Shown in pieces: positions 44,767-53,499 of a stretch of 64,000 nucleotides of DNA (position 1 is its first letter; every line of letters begins with the position of its first letter). The position numbers and the translations under genes were made by a program. The notes under the pieces were generated by a model that made no database searches, had not been told where the DNA came from, and was given only the letters and a program-made list of their open reading frames with translations. The DNA is from Stenotrophomonas sp. MMGLT7 (GTDB taxonomy: Bacteria; Pseudomonadota; Gammaproteobacteria; Xanthomonadales; Xanthomonadaceae). The DNA is taken from positions 1 through 64,000 of the forward strand of contig NZ_JAJOZS010000015.1 of the NCBI RefSeq assembly GCF_021168555.1, given 5' to 3'.

Positions 44767-47625
44767 TCACTTGGCCGCCGGCAGCACCGGCTTGCCGTCG
44801 GCGTCGACCACGACGACCTCGCCCAGGCCCAGCGCGCGCACCGGCTGCTCGGTCTGCTTGAGGTCGCCCACCACCACCCAGGTCAGCGCCGCCGGGTCGA
44901 GCGTGGCCGCGGCCTGGCGCACCTGGTCCGGGGTCATCGCCTCGATCTCGGCCTTGCGCTTGAACACGTAGTCGTCCGGCCGGCCGTAGCGGACGATGCC
45001 GCCGATGGTGGACAGCACCGCGCCGGCGGTCTCGTAGGCTCCGGGCAGGCTCAGGGTCTGGATGTTGCGGATGCGCTCGACCTCGGCGGCGGTCGGCGGC
45101 TGCCGGCCGGCGGCGAACGCGGCGATCTCCCGGTCCATCTCCTTGAGCGCATCGGCGGTCTTGTCGATCTGCACCGGCGCGATCGCCATCCACGGGCGCT
45201 GGCCCAGCGCGCTGGAGGCCATGCTGCGGGCGCCGTAGGACCAGTGCTTCTCCTCGCGCAGGTTCATGTTCAGGCGCGAGGTGAAGTCGCCACCGAGCAC
45301 GCCGTTGGCGATGTCGAAGCCGGTGGCGCCGGCGTCGGTGGTCGACGGCACCACCTGGCCGGCGAACAGGTTGGCCTGCACCGCGCCGGGCTGGTCGATC
45401 AGGTACACGCGCGGCTGCTTCGGCCGCGCGACCTCGGCCGGGACCTTGGCCGCCGGCGCGGCGCCTTCGCCCTTCCAGTCGCCGAAGTGGCGCTCCAGCT
45501 GCGGCACGATCTGCTTGAGCGTGGTGTCGCCGACCACGATCAGGGTGGCGTTCTCCGGGCGGATCCAGTCGCGCTGGAAGCCCACCAGGTCGTCGCGGGT
45601 CAGCGCGGCGATGCCGGCCTCGGTGCCGCTGCCGGTGAACGGGATCGCATACGGATGGCCTTCGCCGTACAGCAGCGGCGGCAGGATGCGCATCGCCACG
45701 CCGTTGGGCTGCGCCTTCTCCTGGGCGATGCCGGCGATCCAGGTGGCCTTGATGCGGTCGATCTCCTTCTGCTCGAAGCGCGGGCGCCGCACCATGTCGG
45801 CGAACAGCGCCAGCGACGGGTCCAGGTTCTCCTTCAGCGCCGACAGCGAGGCGCTGCTGCCGTCCAGCGAGGCGCCGGCGGCGAAGCGGGCGCCCAGCGA
45901 CTCGGCGGCATCGGCGAAGGCCAGCGAGCCGCGCTCGCCGGCGCCCTCGTCGAGCATGCCCAGGGCGAAGTTGGCGGTGCCGGGCTTGCGCCCCTGGTCG
46001 GCGGTGAAGCCGCCGTTGAACTCATAGCTGAACTGCACCACCGGGATGTCGTGGCGCTCGGCCAGGATCACCCGGGTGCCGTTCTTCAGGGTGGCGCGCT
46101 GCAGCGCAGGGAACTTCAGTTCCGGGAAGGTAGCGGTCTGCGGCACGCCGGCCTTGCGGTCGACCGTGGTCGGCAGGGTGGCGTACTTCGGATCGGGCTT
46201 GGGCAGCGCGAACGGCACCGGGGTCACCGCCGGTTCCTCCGGCAGCGCCACGCGCGCGCCCGGCTCGATCACCAGGGTATGGTCGCCCTTGCCCAGCCAG
46301 GTGCGGCCCACCGCCTGCAGGTCGGCCGCGCCGGTGCCCTCGACCGTGGCCAGCGAGGTGCGGAAGCAGCCCGGGTCGCCGGTGAACACCGCGCATTCGG
46401 CCAGCGCGTCGGCCTTGCCGCCGAAGCCGCCGATGCGCTCGATGCCGCGGATGAAGCTGGCACGGGCGACGGTCTTGGCGCGCTCCAGTTCCTCGGCGCT
46501 GGGACCTTCGGCGATCAGCCGGTCGATTTCCTGCTGGATGATGGCCTCGACCCGGGCCGGGTCCACGCCCTGCTTCACCGTGGCCATCACCACGAAGTTG
46601 GAGCCCAGCTGCGAGGCGTAGGCGCCGGCGCTGACCTGGTCCACCAGCTGCTCCTGGTGCAGCAGGCGCTGGTCCAGGCGCGAGGCCTTGGCCCCGCCGA
46701 GCACGTAGGCCAGCAGCTGCAGCCGGTCGATGTCGACGGTGCCGTACTGGGCCACGTTCCAGGCGCGATAGATGCGCGCCTGCGGCACCTTGTCGGTCAT
46801 GGTCTGGCGGGTGGAGGCCGGGCGCCTGGCCACGTTCACCGGCGGCTGCGCCATGGTCGGGCCGGCGGCGATGTCGCCGAAGTACCGGGCCACCTTCTCC
46901 TTGGCGGTGGCCACGTCGATGTCGCCGGCCAGCACCAGCACCGCGTTGTTGGGGCCGTACCAGGTGCGGAACCAGGTCTTCACGTCGTCCAGCGAGGCGG
47001 CGTTGAGATCGTTCATCGAGCCGATCACGCCATGGTGGTAGGGGTGCCCCTTCGGGTACAGCGCGCGCGTGAGCACGTCCCAGGCCTGGCCGTAGGGCTG
47101 GTTCTCGCCCTGGCGCTTCTCGTTCTGCACCACCCCGCGCTGCTCGTCCAGCGCCTTCTGGTCGATCGCGCCGAGCAGGTGGCCCATGCGGTCCGATTCC
47201 ATCCACAGCGCCATGTCCAGCGCGGTGGTCGGCACGTTCTCGAAGTAGTTGGTGCGGTCGGTGTTGGTGGTGCCGTTCTGGTTGGTGGCGCCGACCTGCT
47301 TGAACGGCTCGAAGAACTCGCCGTCGTGGTTCTCGCTGCCCTGGAACATCAGGTGCTCGAACAGGTGCGCGAAACCGGTGCGCCCGGCCGGCTCGTCCTT
47401 GGCGCCGACGTGGTACCACACGTTGACCGCCACGATCGGCGCCTTGCGGTCGGTGTGCACGATCACCCGCAGGCCGTTGGGCAAGGTGAACTCCTCGTAG
47501 GGAATGTCGACCTTGGCGGGCGCCGCCTGCCTGGCCTGTGCCGGCACCGGTGCGAAGGCGGTGCCGAGCACGGCGGACAGGGTCACGGCCAGCAGCGCCG
47601 CACGCGGGAATGAGGGTGCACGCAT
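44767..47625 (-). CDS. Exported M16-family zinc peptidase, two-domain form
   Basis: The 952-residue protein starts with a signal peptide (LLAVTLSAVLGTAFAPVPAQ, cleavage about residue 31). The first M16 unit has the inverted zinc motif HLFEH at 87-91, with the distal Glu in QRGVVQNEKRQGENQ near 165. A second M16 unit begins near residue 500 (FPALQRATLKNGTRVILAER) and lacks HxxEH: it reads VVQFSYEFNGGFTADQG, so it is the inactive partner half. This fused layout, like pitrilysin relatives, forms a clam-shell that degrades peptides in the periplasm. It is divergent from the repeat-protein gene at 48075. Confidence 0.93.
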   Translation of the reverse strand: MRAPSFPRAALLAVTLSAVLGTAFAPVPAQARQAAPAKVDIPYEEFTLPNGLRVIVHTDRKAPIVAVNVWYHVGAKDEPAGRTGFAHLFEHLMFQGSENHDGEFFEPFKQVGATNQNGTTNTDRTNYFENVPTTALDMALWMESDRMGHLLGAIDQKALDEQRGVVQNEKRQGENQPYGQAWDVLTRALYPKGHPYHHGVIGSMNDLNAASLDDVKTWFRTWYGPNNAVLVLAGDIDVATAKEKVARYFGDIAAGPTMAQPPVNVARRPASTRQTMTDKVPQARIYRAWNVAQYGTVDIDRLQLLAYVLGGAKASRLDQRLLHQEQLVDQVSAGAYASQLGSNFVVMATVKQGVDPARVEAIIQQEIDRLIAEGPSAEELERAKTVARASFIRGIERIGGFGGKADALAECAVFTGDPGCFRTSLATVEGTGAADLQAVGRTWLGKGDHTLVIEPGARVALPEEPAVTPVPFALPKPDPKYATLPTTVDRKAGVPQTATFPELKFPALQRATLKNGTRVILAERHDIPVVQFSYEFNGGFTADQGRKPGTANFALGMLDEGAGERGSLAFADAAESLGARFAAGASLDGSSASLSALKENLDPSLALFADMVRRPRFEQKEIDRIKATWIAGIAQEKAQPNGVAMRILPPLLYGEGHPYAIPFTGSGTEAGIAALTRDDLVGFQRDWIRPENATLIVVGDTTLKQIVPQLERHFGDWKGEGAAPAAKVPAEVARPKQPRVYLIDQPGAVQANLFAGQVVPSTTDAGATGFDIANGVLGGDFTSRLNMNLREEKHWSYGARSMASSALGQRPWMAIAPVQIDKTADALKEMDREIAAFAAGRQPPTAAEVERIRNIQTLSLPGAYETAGAVLSTIGGIVRYGRPDDYVFKRKAEIEAMTPDQVRQAAATLDPAALTWVVVGDLKQTEQPVRALGLGEVVVVDADGKPVLPAAK

Positions 47626-48074
47626 CGGATTTCCTTATTGGTCGGTAATGGGGGAAGGCAGCGGGACATCGTAGCCGCCCTTCACATGGCCGCCCATAGG
47701 CCAGAGGCCATGGCCGCGGAGGGGCGCGCGGGCACTGCCATCGCGTCCGCGCGGCACGCGCGCGGGCCCGCCCCGGATCGCGGCCGCGAGCAGATACGGC
47801 CACGGCAGGCATACGCCGTCCGCGTCCGCCGCCGGCCGGGACGGGACGTCCGCCGTCCGCCCGCGGACACCACGACCCTCCTTAAAAATCTTGAAATTCA
47901 ATCGGATGCGATTGGCACGGAAGCTGCTGCCTTTCTGTTCAAGCAAGCTGGTTCGAATCAAACATGACTTTCAGCTTAACAAAAGTAAGCAAAAGCTGAT
48001 TTCGATTGACTCCCCAGTTTTGGTGTTTTACTTTACTACCACACCACTGTTCATCAACACCAAGAGACCTAGCC
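47626..48074. other. 449-bp divergent spacer with an AT-rich promoter region
   Basis: The first 250 bases are GC-rich and featureless. From about 47880 to 48070 the sequence is AT-rich, unusual for this chromosome, and holds the sigma54-like site described separately. A weaker TTGACT with TACTTT pair (17 bases apart, near 48008-48036) is a possible sigma70 promoter. No gene is visible. Confidence 0.5.
47912..47928 (+). promoter_or_regulatory. Sigma54-type promoter upstream of the repeat-protein gene
   Basis: TTGGCACGGAAGCTGCT fits the -24/-12 consensus (TGGCACG, four bases, TTGCA). GG and GC have the required 10-base separation; the -12 element has C for T at its first base. It points at the gene starting at 48075, with a start site near 47939 and a leader of about 136 bases. 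An enhancer site was not identified. Confidence 0.5.
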
Positions 48075-48536
48075 ATGAACATCCACGCCCTGACCCTCGC
48101 CGCCGCCATCGCCGCCGCCTCCTTCGGCGCCCAGGCCTCCTCGATCCGCACGCTGGACACCGTGCAGGTACGCCCCTCGGCCGAGCAGATCGCCCAGCAC
48201 GAGCACGAGCTGGCCAGCGACATCCCCACCCTGGCGGCGGTGCAGGTGCGCCCCTCCGCCGAACAGCTTGCCCAGTACGAGGCCGAGCTGGCCGCCAGCC
48301 AGCGCATCGTCACCCTGGCCACCGTCAACGTGCGGCCATCGGCCGAACAGCTGGCCGAGCGCGACGGCACCCGCGTCGCCACCGCTTCCGATGCGCACGA
48401 CCACACCCTGATGGCGGCCGCGGCGGCACTGCTGGGCACCACGATCATCACCCTGCCGGTGCTGCACGTGAGCCCGGGCGCGTCCGACCTGAAGGCGCTG
48501 GCCGACGCGGCCGCCCACCTCACGGGTGTGCGCTGA
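48075..48536 (+). CDS. Exported protein with three VRPSAEQ repeats
   Basis: I do not recognise a family for this 153-residue product. After a signal peptide (ALTLAAAIAAASFGAQAS) there are three repeats of about 30-35 residues: TLDTVQVRPSAEQIAQHE, TLAAVQVRPSAEQLAQYE and TLATVNVRPSAEQLAERD. A hydrophobic stretch (AAAAALLGTTIITLPVL) and a fourth weaker copy (LPVLHVSPGASDLKALAD) follow. The T-L-D-T-V-Q-V core resembles TonB-box sequences of xanthomonad TonB-dependent receptors. The upstream region is AT-rich with a sigma54-like site. The trmL gene follows 37 bp downstream. Confidence 0.75.
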   Translation: MNIHALTLAAAIAAASFGAQASSIRTLDTVQVRPSAEQIAQHEHELASDIPTLAAVQVRPSAEQLAQYEAELAASQRIVTLATVNVRPSAEQLAERDGTRVATASDAHDHTLMAAAAALLGTTIITLPVLHVSPGASDLKALADAAAHLTGVR

Positions 48537-48573
48537 ACCGCAGCGCCTTGCAGCCGCGGCGTAAAATCGGCCG

Positions 48574-49053
48574 ATGGCTTCCTCCCCCCGCCTCGATGTC
48601 CTGCTGTTCCAGCCCGAGATCCCGCCCAACACCGGCAACGTCATCCGCCTCTGCGCCAACACCGGCGCGCGGCTGCACCTGATCGAACCGCTCGGCTTCG
48701 ACCTGAGCGATCGCCAGCTCAAGCGCGCCGGCTTGGACTACCACGAATACGCCAGCGTCCAGGTCCACCCCGACCTCGGCACCGCCCTGGCGCGCATCGC
48801 CCCCACCCGTCTGTTCGCCCTGAGCACCCGCGGCAGCGTCCGCTACGACACCCCTGCCTTCGCCGACGGCGATGCCTTCCTGTTCGGCCCGGAAACCCGC
48901 GGCCTGCCCGCCGACGTGCTCGACGCGATTCCCGCGGCGCAGCGCCTGCGCCTGCCGATGCGCCCGGACAACCGCAGCCTCAACCTTTCCAACAGCGTCG
49001 CCGTGGTGGTGTACGAAGCGTGGCGCCAGTGCGGATTCGCCGGCGCCGGCTGA
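48574..49053 (+). CDS. trmL: tRNA (cytidine/uridine-2'-O-)-methyltransferase TrmL
   Basis: TrmL methylates the 2'-O of the wobble base of tRNA-Leu isoacceptors. The 159-residue SPOUT enzyme shows the family segments [20 protein letters not shown] at the N-terminus, [30 protein letters not shown] (SAM-knot Gly-rich loop) and [20 protein letters not shown] at the C-terminus. Length equals the E. coli protein. It may be co-transcribed with the preceding repeat-protein gene. Confidence 0.96.
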   Translation: MASSPRLDVLLFQPEIPPNTGNVIRLCANTGARLHLIEPLGFDLSDRQLKRAGLDYHEYASVQVHPDLGTALARIAPTRLFALSTRGSVRYDTPAFADGDAFLFGPETRGLPADVLDAIPAAQRLRLPMRPDNRSLNLSNSVAVVVYEAWRQCGFAGAG

Positions 49054-49247
49054 GCGGTCGGCGTGACGGTTGGAGACAGGCGCGCGCCAAATCACGACAC
49101 CTGCAAGTTCCTTAACCGGACATTTAATTCATGTACCACTCAGTTTGGAATTCAGGGGAAGTTCCACTGGCTAACGGATAATTCACATCTCGGCAGCGAA
49201 CGGCCCCCCGCCTCAGCGCCGATATGACCATAAGAAAGGTACTAGCC

Positions 49248-49826
49248 ATGAAGAATTCACTGCTTGCCCTCGGCCTGCTTGCCGCGCTTCCCTTCGCCGC
49301 CTCCGCGGCCGACGGCCTGTCCTACAACTATGTGGAGGGTGATTACGTCAAGACCGATGCCAACGGCGGCGACGCCGACGGCTGGGGCCTGAAGGGCTCC
49401 TACGCGCTGGCCCCGAACTTCCACATCTTCGGCGACTACAACAAGCAGAAGACCGATGCCAACGACGTCGATATCGACCAGTGGCGCGTGGGCGTGGGCT
49501 ACAACCAGGCGATCGCCACCAGCACCGACCTGGTCGCGCGCGTGGCCTACCAGCGCTTCGACCCGGACAGCACCCCGAAGCGCGACTTCAACGGCTACAG
49601 CGCCGAGGTCGGCCTGCGCAACGCGTTCGGCGAGCACGTCGAGGTGTATGCCTTCGCCGGCTACGAGGACTACAGCAAGAAGCACGGCATCAACCCGGAC
49701 GGCGAGTTCTATGGCCGCCTCGGCACCCAGGTCAAGTTCAACCAGAACTGGGGCATCAACGGCGACCTCAAGCTGGGCAAGGACGGCGACAAGGAATGGT
49801 CGGTCGGCCCGCGCTTCAGCTGGTAA
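49248..49826 (+). CDS. ax21: Ax21-family outer-membrane protein
   Basis: The 192-residue product has a signal peptide (LLALGLLAALPFAASAAD) and a mature beta-barrel: LSYNYVEGDYVKTDANGGDA, alternating strands, and a C-terminal WSVGPRFSW ending in the terminal aromatic expected for outer-membrane insertion. It matches the Ax21 family of Xanthomonas and Stenotrophomonas, secreted or vesicle-associated proteins linked to biofilm and virulence phenotypes (recollection). The ATG at 49248 is preferred to one eight codons upstream because it fits the signal peptide. A strong terminator follows. Confidence 0.9.
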   Translation: MKNSLLALGLLAALPFAASAADGLSYNYVEGDYVKTDANGGDADGWGLKGSYALAPNFHIFGDYNKQKTDANDVDIDQWRVGVGYNQAIATSTDLVARVAYQRFDPDSTPKRDFNGYSAEVGLRNAFGEHVEVYAFAGYEDYSKKHGINPDGEFYGRLGTQVKFNQNWGINGDLKLGKDGDKEWSVGPRFSW

Positions 49827-49876
49827 CCGTCACAACCGAAGAACGGACGCGGACCTCTCTCCCCGCGTCCATTCGG

Positions 49877-49906
49877 AGCCCGGTCTCGCGACCGGGCTTC
49901 TTTTTT
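49877..49906 (+). terminator. Intrinsic terminator of ax21
   Basis: A perfect 9-bp stem AGCCCGGTC/GACCGGGCT with loop TCGC is followed by TCTTTTTT on the plus strand, about 50 bases after the ax21 stop. Confidence 0.92.
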
Positions 49907-50130
49907 GTGTCCGCGCCAGCGCTTCTCATGGCCGCGCCCGGGACGGCCGATCCGCAAAGGCCGGAAGAAGGGGCTTCGGTTGCGTAGGGCCGGCCCTGGC
50001 CCGCCGCAGGACACTCGCAAAGCCGCGCAAGGCGCATCGCCAGCAGCGCGCAGCCCGATCGTGCCTGCATGCTTCCACGTCGCCGGCCACGACGGTGGAC
50101 CGGGGTCCACCCTATGGCTGCCCGCTGGGA

Positions 50131-50164
50131 AGAATCAAAAGAAAACCCGGCCGCAGCCGGGTTT
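50131..50164 (-). terminator. Intrinsic terminator of the secB-gpsA operon
   Basis: A perfect 9-bp stem (AAACCCGGC/GCCGGGTTT) with a 4-base loop is followed on the minus strand by TCTTTTGATTCT. It lies about 27 bases after the gpsA stop. Confidence 0.88.
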
Positions 50165-50190
50165 CGCGCAATGCGGGCGAATCCACGCCG

Positions 50191-51216
50191 CTACTTGAAC
50201 AGCGTCTGCGGGTATTCCGGCTTCTGCTCGCGCGCCAGCAGCTGGCGCAGCCCGTCCTCGGGCGTGAGCTCGCCGTGCAGCACCGCGCGCACGGCATTGG
50301 AGATCGGCAGGTCGATGCCGTGATGCTCGGCCTGGCGCATCACCTCGTCGGCGGTCTGCACCGACTCGACCACCTGGCCGATCTCGCGCACGGCGTGCTC
50401 CAGGCTCTGCCCGCGTCCCAGCGCCAGGCCCAGGCGGCGGTTGCGCGACAGGTCGCCGGTGCAGGTCAGCACCAGGTCGCCGAGCCCGGCCAGGCCCATC
50501 AGCGTTTCCGGCCGCGCACCGATCGCCGCGGCCAGTCGCAGCATCTCGTTGAGGCCACGGGTGATCAGGCCGGCGCGGGCGTTGAGGCCCAGCTCCATGC
50601 CGTCGGCCACGCCGGTGGCCACCGCCAGCACGTTCTTCATCGCCCCGCCCAGCTCGGCGCCGACCATGTCGTCGCCGGTATAGGCGCGGAACGCCGGCCC
50701 GTGCAGGGCATTGGCCACCTGCTGGGTGAAGTCCGCATCCTCGCCGTGCACGGTGACCGCGGTCGGCAGGCCCAGGGTGACTTCCTTGGCGAAGGACGGG
50801 CCGGTGACCACGGCCAGCGGCACGCCCGGCCCGAGGATCTGCTGCGCCACCTCATGCAGGAAGCGCCCGGAACCGGGCTCGAAGCCCTTGGTCGCCCAGG
50901 CCACGCCGGCTGCGCCCGGGCGCAGCGGTGCAAGCGCCTGCAGGGTCTCGGTGAAGGCGTGCGAAGGCACCACCACCAGCACCCAGCCGGCACCGTCCAG
51001 CGCCGCCGCCAGATCGGTGGTGGCGCGCAGCGTCTGCGGCAGCGCGATGCCCGGCAGGTAGTGCGGGTTCTCGTGCTGCGCGTCGATCGCCTGCACCACC
51101 GCCGGGTCGCGCCCCCACAGCACGGTCGGATAACCGTGCCGGGAGAGCAGCGCGCCGAGGGCGGTGCCCCAGGAGCCGGCGCCGAGAACGGCGATCTTGG
51201 CTTTCGGATCGCTCAT
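50191..51216 (-). CDS. gpsA: NAD(P)-dependent glycerol-3-phosphate dehydrogenase GpsA
   Basis: GpsA makes sn-glycerol-3-phosphate from dihydroxyacetone phosphate for phospholipid synthesis. The 341-residue protein has the NAD-binding motif [20 protein letters not shown] at the N-terminus, and [18 protein letters not shown]. The catalytic Lys region [17 protein letters not shown] and [20 protein letters not shown] are also present. ATG 51216 ([12 protein letters not shown]) is preferred to an ATG three codons earlier. It follows secB by 13 bp, the same arrangement as in E. coli. Confidence 0.97.
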   Translation of the reverse strand: MSDPKAKIAVLGAGSWGTALGALLSRHGYPTVLWGRDPAVVQAIDAQHENPHYLPGIALPQTLRATTDLAAALDGAGWVLVVVPSHAFTETLQALAPLRPGAAGVAWATKGFEPGSGRFLHEVAQQILGPGVPLAVVTGPSFAKEVTLGLPTAVTVHGEDADFTQQVANALHGPAFRAYTGDDMVGAELGGAMKNVLAVATGVADGMELGLNARAGLITRGLNEMLRLAAAIGARPETLMGLAGLGDLVLTCTGDLSRNRRLGLALGRGQSLEHAVREIGQVVESVQTADEVMRQAEHHGIDLPISNAVRAVLHGELTPEDGLRQLLAREQKPEYPQTLFK

Positions 51217-51229
51217 CCGCGGCAACGGA

Positions 51230-51748
51230 TCAGGCGTTGCCGGCCGGCTCGGAATCGGCCAGCGACGGGGTCTCGCCCTGCTGCGCGCGCTGGCGCAGGG
51301 TCTCGGCGTACAGGGCCTCGAAGTTGATCGGCTGCAGGTAGAACGGCGGGAAGCCGCCGGCCTGGATCAGCTCGCTCACCAGCGTGCGCACGTACGGGAA
51401 CAGGATGCCCGGGCACTGCGTGCCCAGCAGCATGTCGATCGCCTGCGGCTCCAGGCCGACCAGGCCGAACACGCCGGCCTGCTGCACTTCGGCCACGTAG
51501 GCGGTCTTGCCGCCGGCGGTGCAGGTCAGGGTCACGCCCAGCACCACTTCGAAGGCGTTGTCGTTCAGGCGCTGCACCTTCTGGTTGAGGTTCAGCTGCA
51601 GCTCCGGCTGCACCGCTTCGTTGAACACGGCCGGGGCGTTGGGCGATTCGAACGAGACGTCCTTGACGTAGATCTTCTCGATGGTGAAGGCGGGAGCGTT
51701 GGCGGCTTCGGCCGGCGCGGCTACGCCGTTGGTGGTTTCGTCGGACAT
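51230..51748 (-). CDS. secB: Preprotein chaperone SecB
   Basis: SecB keeps precursor proteins unfolded and delivers them to SecA. The 172-residue product carries [20 protein letters not shown] near the start, [40 protein letters not shown] and [17 protein letters not shown], all characteristic. ATG 51748 has GGAG eight bases upstream; a frame extension upstream is rejected. It overlaps no gene and precedes gpsA. Length is normal for xanthomonads. Confidence 0.97.
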   Translation of the reverse strand: MSDETTNGVAAPAEAANAPAFTIEKIYVKDVSFESPNAPAVFNEAVQPELQLNLNQKVQRLNDNAFEVVLGVTLTCTAGGKTAYVAEVQQAGVFGLVGLEPQAIDMLLGTQCPGILFPYVRTLVSELIQAGGFPPFYLQPINFEALYAETLRQRAQQGETPSLADSEPAGNA

Positions 51749-51869
51749 CTGTTGACTCCAGAAATTCGGTGAATGGAAATGGAACTGAGGCGGGGGAATT
51801 GAAGCGGGTTGCATCTCACGCCAGCAATGGGGACATGGCGCACCCCATGCAAGACGCGGCGGCGTCGGC

Positions 51870-52310
51870 TCAGCGGCCCTTGCCCTTGACCAGCGGCAGC
51901 TCGGCCTGCTGCCAGGCGGCGATGCCGCCCTCGAGCCAGTACACCTGCTCGAAGCCGGCCTTCTTCAGCCGCTTGGCGGCGGTGGCCGAGGCGGCGCCGC
52001 TGCGGCACACCAGCACCACCGGCGACTGCTTGGCGTTGGCCAGCAGCTTGCCGGCCGGATCGAACTGGCTGGGCGATACGTTGCGGCTGCCGGCGATGTG
52101 GCCCTTCTCGAAATCGCCGGAGGCGGACAGGTCCACCACCAGCGCGTCGTCGGCATTGATCAGGCGGGTCAGCTCGGCCGGCTTGAGCGGCTTGTAGCCG
52201 CGGAACAGGCGCGCGATCTCGGTGGCGATGATGGCGACGGTCAGGCCGGCCAGCGCCAGCGACAACATGGGGTTGCGGCCGGCAAAGGCCTGCAGCTCTT
52301 CGAAATTCAC
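51870..52310 (-). CDS. yibN: Membrane-anchored rhodanese-like protein (YibN-like)
   Basis: The 146-residue product has one N-terminal membrane helix ([22 protein letters not shown]) and a rhodanese domain with active-site loop [18 protein letters not shown], whose Cys could carry persulfide sulfur. A GTG start at 52310 ([13 protein letters not shown]) is chosen from expected length and the helix position; no good ribosome site precedes it. Its place upstream of secB-gpsA matches yibN in E. coli. The substrate is not known. Confidence 0.88.
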   Translation of the reverse strand: MNFEELQAFAGRNPMLSLALAGLTVAIIATEIARLFRGYKPLKPAELTRLINADDALVVDLSASGDFEKGHIAGSRNVSPSQFDPAGKLLANAKQSPVVLVCRSGAASATAAKRLKKAGFEQVYWLEGGIAAWQQAELPLVKGKGR

Positions 52311-52396
52311 GGGGATACGGTTGGTTGAGCGGATCGCGATTGTCGCACAGCCGGGCAATCCGGCGCGGAGGCGGGGAGCGCGACGTGTCGCGGCCG

Positions 52397-52819
52397 CTAT
52401 TGTCCCTGCCAGAAATCGGGCAGGCCCAGCGTCTGCCACCAGCGCTTGCCGGCCTCGTCCCAGCGCCAGCCCTCGCTGTAGCGGATCGTGCGCTCGGCCT
52501 GGGTATTGCGGTTGATCGCGCCGACCTCGATCTCGCGGGTGACCGTGCCGTCCGGGAGGACGCCGCGGCTGCGTTCGCGGTAGGAGGACACCTGCAGCTG
52601 GCGGTAGCGCTCCAGTTGCAGGTCGGTGAGCGGGTGCTCGCCGCGGTACTGCGGATCGACGAATTCCCAGGCGCGGTCGAACTCGCTCCAGCGGATCGCG
52701 TTGGCGTAGGCCTGCTGGATCTCGTCGAGCTTGCGGTTCTGGCTGCGGCTGTAGGCATCGGCGCTGGCGGCGGCCAGCAGCAGCCACAGCACGGCCACGG
52801 ACGTGAGGATGATGCGCAT
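52397..52819 (-). CDS. Small exported unknown protein
   Basis: The 140-residue product begins with a signal peptide (MRIILTSVAVLWLLLAAASA). The mature part (SRSQNRKLDEIQQAYANAIR, RAWEFVDPQYRGEHPLTDLQ, then RYSEGWRWDEAGKRWWQTLG) has a C-terminal aromatic-rich segment. It resembles small NTF2-like/DUF4440-type folds, but I cannot place it in a family. It lies upstream of the rhodanese gene on the same strand. Confidence 0.75.
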   Translation of the reverse strand: MRIILTSVAVLWLLLAAASADAYSRSQNRKLDEIQQAYANAIRWSEFDRAWEFVDPQYRGEHPLTDLQLERYRQLQVSSYRERSRGVLPDGTVTREIEVGAINRNTQAERTIRYSEGWRWDEAGKRWWQTLGLPDFWQGQ

Positions 52820-52891
52820 GGATGGTTCCCCCGGGATCGCCGCCCATCGTAGCCGCTGCGGCGGCACGGTCCCAAACCCATCCGGGTTCCC

Positions 52892-52960
52892 GCAGGAGCG
52901 ACTTCAAGTCGCGATGGGGCTCTACCGGCAAGGCCCGGTCGCGACCGAAGTCGCTCCTGC
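52892..52960. repeat. Degenerate REP pair (GCAGGAGCGACTT type)
   Basis: Two inverted copies of a GGAGCGACTT-(C)-AAGTCGCGA-like unit enclose about 20 bases. It is the same family as the element at 62894-62966, but with substitutions (GCAG for GTAG; CGACCG in one copy). It lies between the exported unknown gene and the thioesterase gene. Confidence 0.75.
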
Positions 52961-52979
52961 CCGGCTCCTAGCCGGCGAG

Positions 52980-53453
52980 CTATCGCCTCGCCATCGCCAC
53001 GAAGCGCCCGTCCAGTTCGGCGGCGGCCGGCTGGCCCCCGGGCAGCAGCCGCGAGACCATGGCGATCCGCGCCTTGCCGCGCTGGCGGAAGGTGGCCAGG
53101 AAGCCCTCCCAGTCCGCCCCGGGCCCGGCGCCGGCCTCGGCGTGCAGGTCCTCGTAGACCGGGCGCAGGTAGCGCACCTGGCTGTCGGCGACGTAGACAT
53201 CGGCCTCGTGCCCGGCCAGGCGCAGCTGCAGCGTCACCCAGGCCCAGGCGGCCAGCGTCATCACCGAGCACAGGCTGCCGCCGAAGGCGTTGCCCTTGTC
53301 GTTGACGTTGGCGGCCAGCGGTGCGTCCACCGCCAGCCGCTGCTCGCGATAGTCGCCCACCCGGACCTGCATCGCCGCCACCGGCGGCATCGCATCGAAC
53401 GTGGCCTGCAGCTGGCGCAGGGCCTGCGGCAGCGAAATCTGTGGAGAAGTCAT
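52980..53453 (-). CDS. YiiD C-terminal-domain thioesterase
   Basis: The 157-residue product fits the hot-dog thioesterase family PF09500 (YiiD_C): AMQVRVGDYREQRLAVDAPL, the signature NVNDKGNAFGGSLCSVMTLA near residue 50, and VYVADSQVRYLRPV. The family is thought to cleave acyl-CoA or acyl-ACP thioesters; the substrate is unknown. ATG 53453 (MTSPQISLPQALRQ) gives a standard length. It is divergent from hemD with 46 bp between. Confidence 0.88.
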   Translation of the reverse strand: MTSPQISLPQALRQLQATFDAMPPVAAMQVRVGDYREQRLAVDAPLAANVNDKGNAFGGSLCSVMTLAAWAWVTLQLRLAGHEADVYVADSQVRYLRPVYEDLHAEAGAGPGADWEGFLATFRQRGKARIAMVSRLLPGGQPAAAELDGRFVAMARR

Positions 53454-53499
53454 CGATCGGGCAATGGCGCTTGCGCGGCGGGCTCGCATAATGCCTGTC

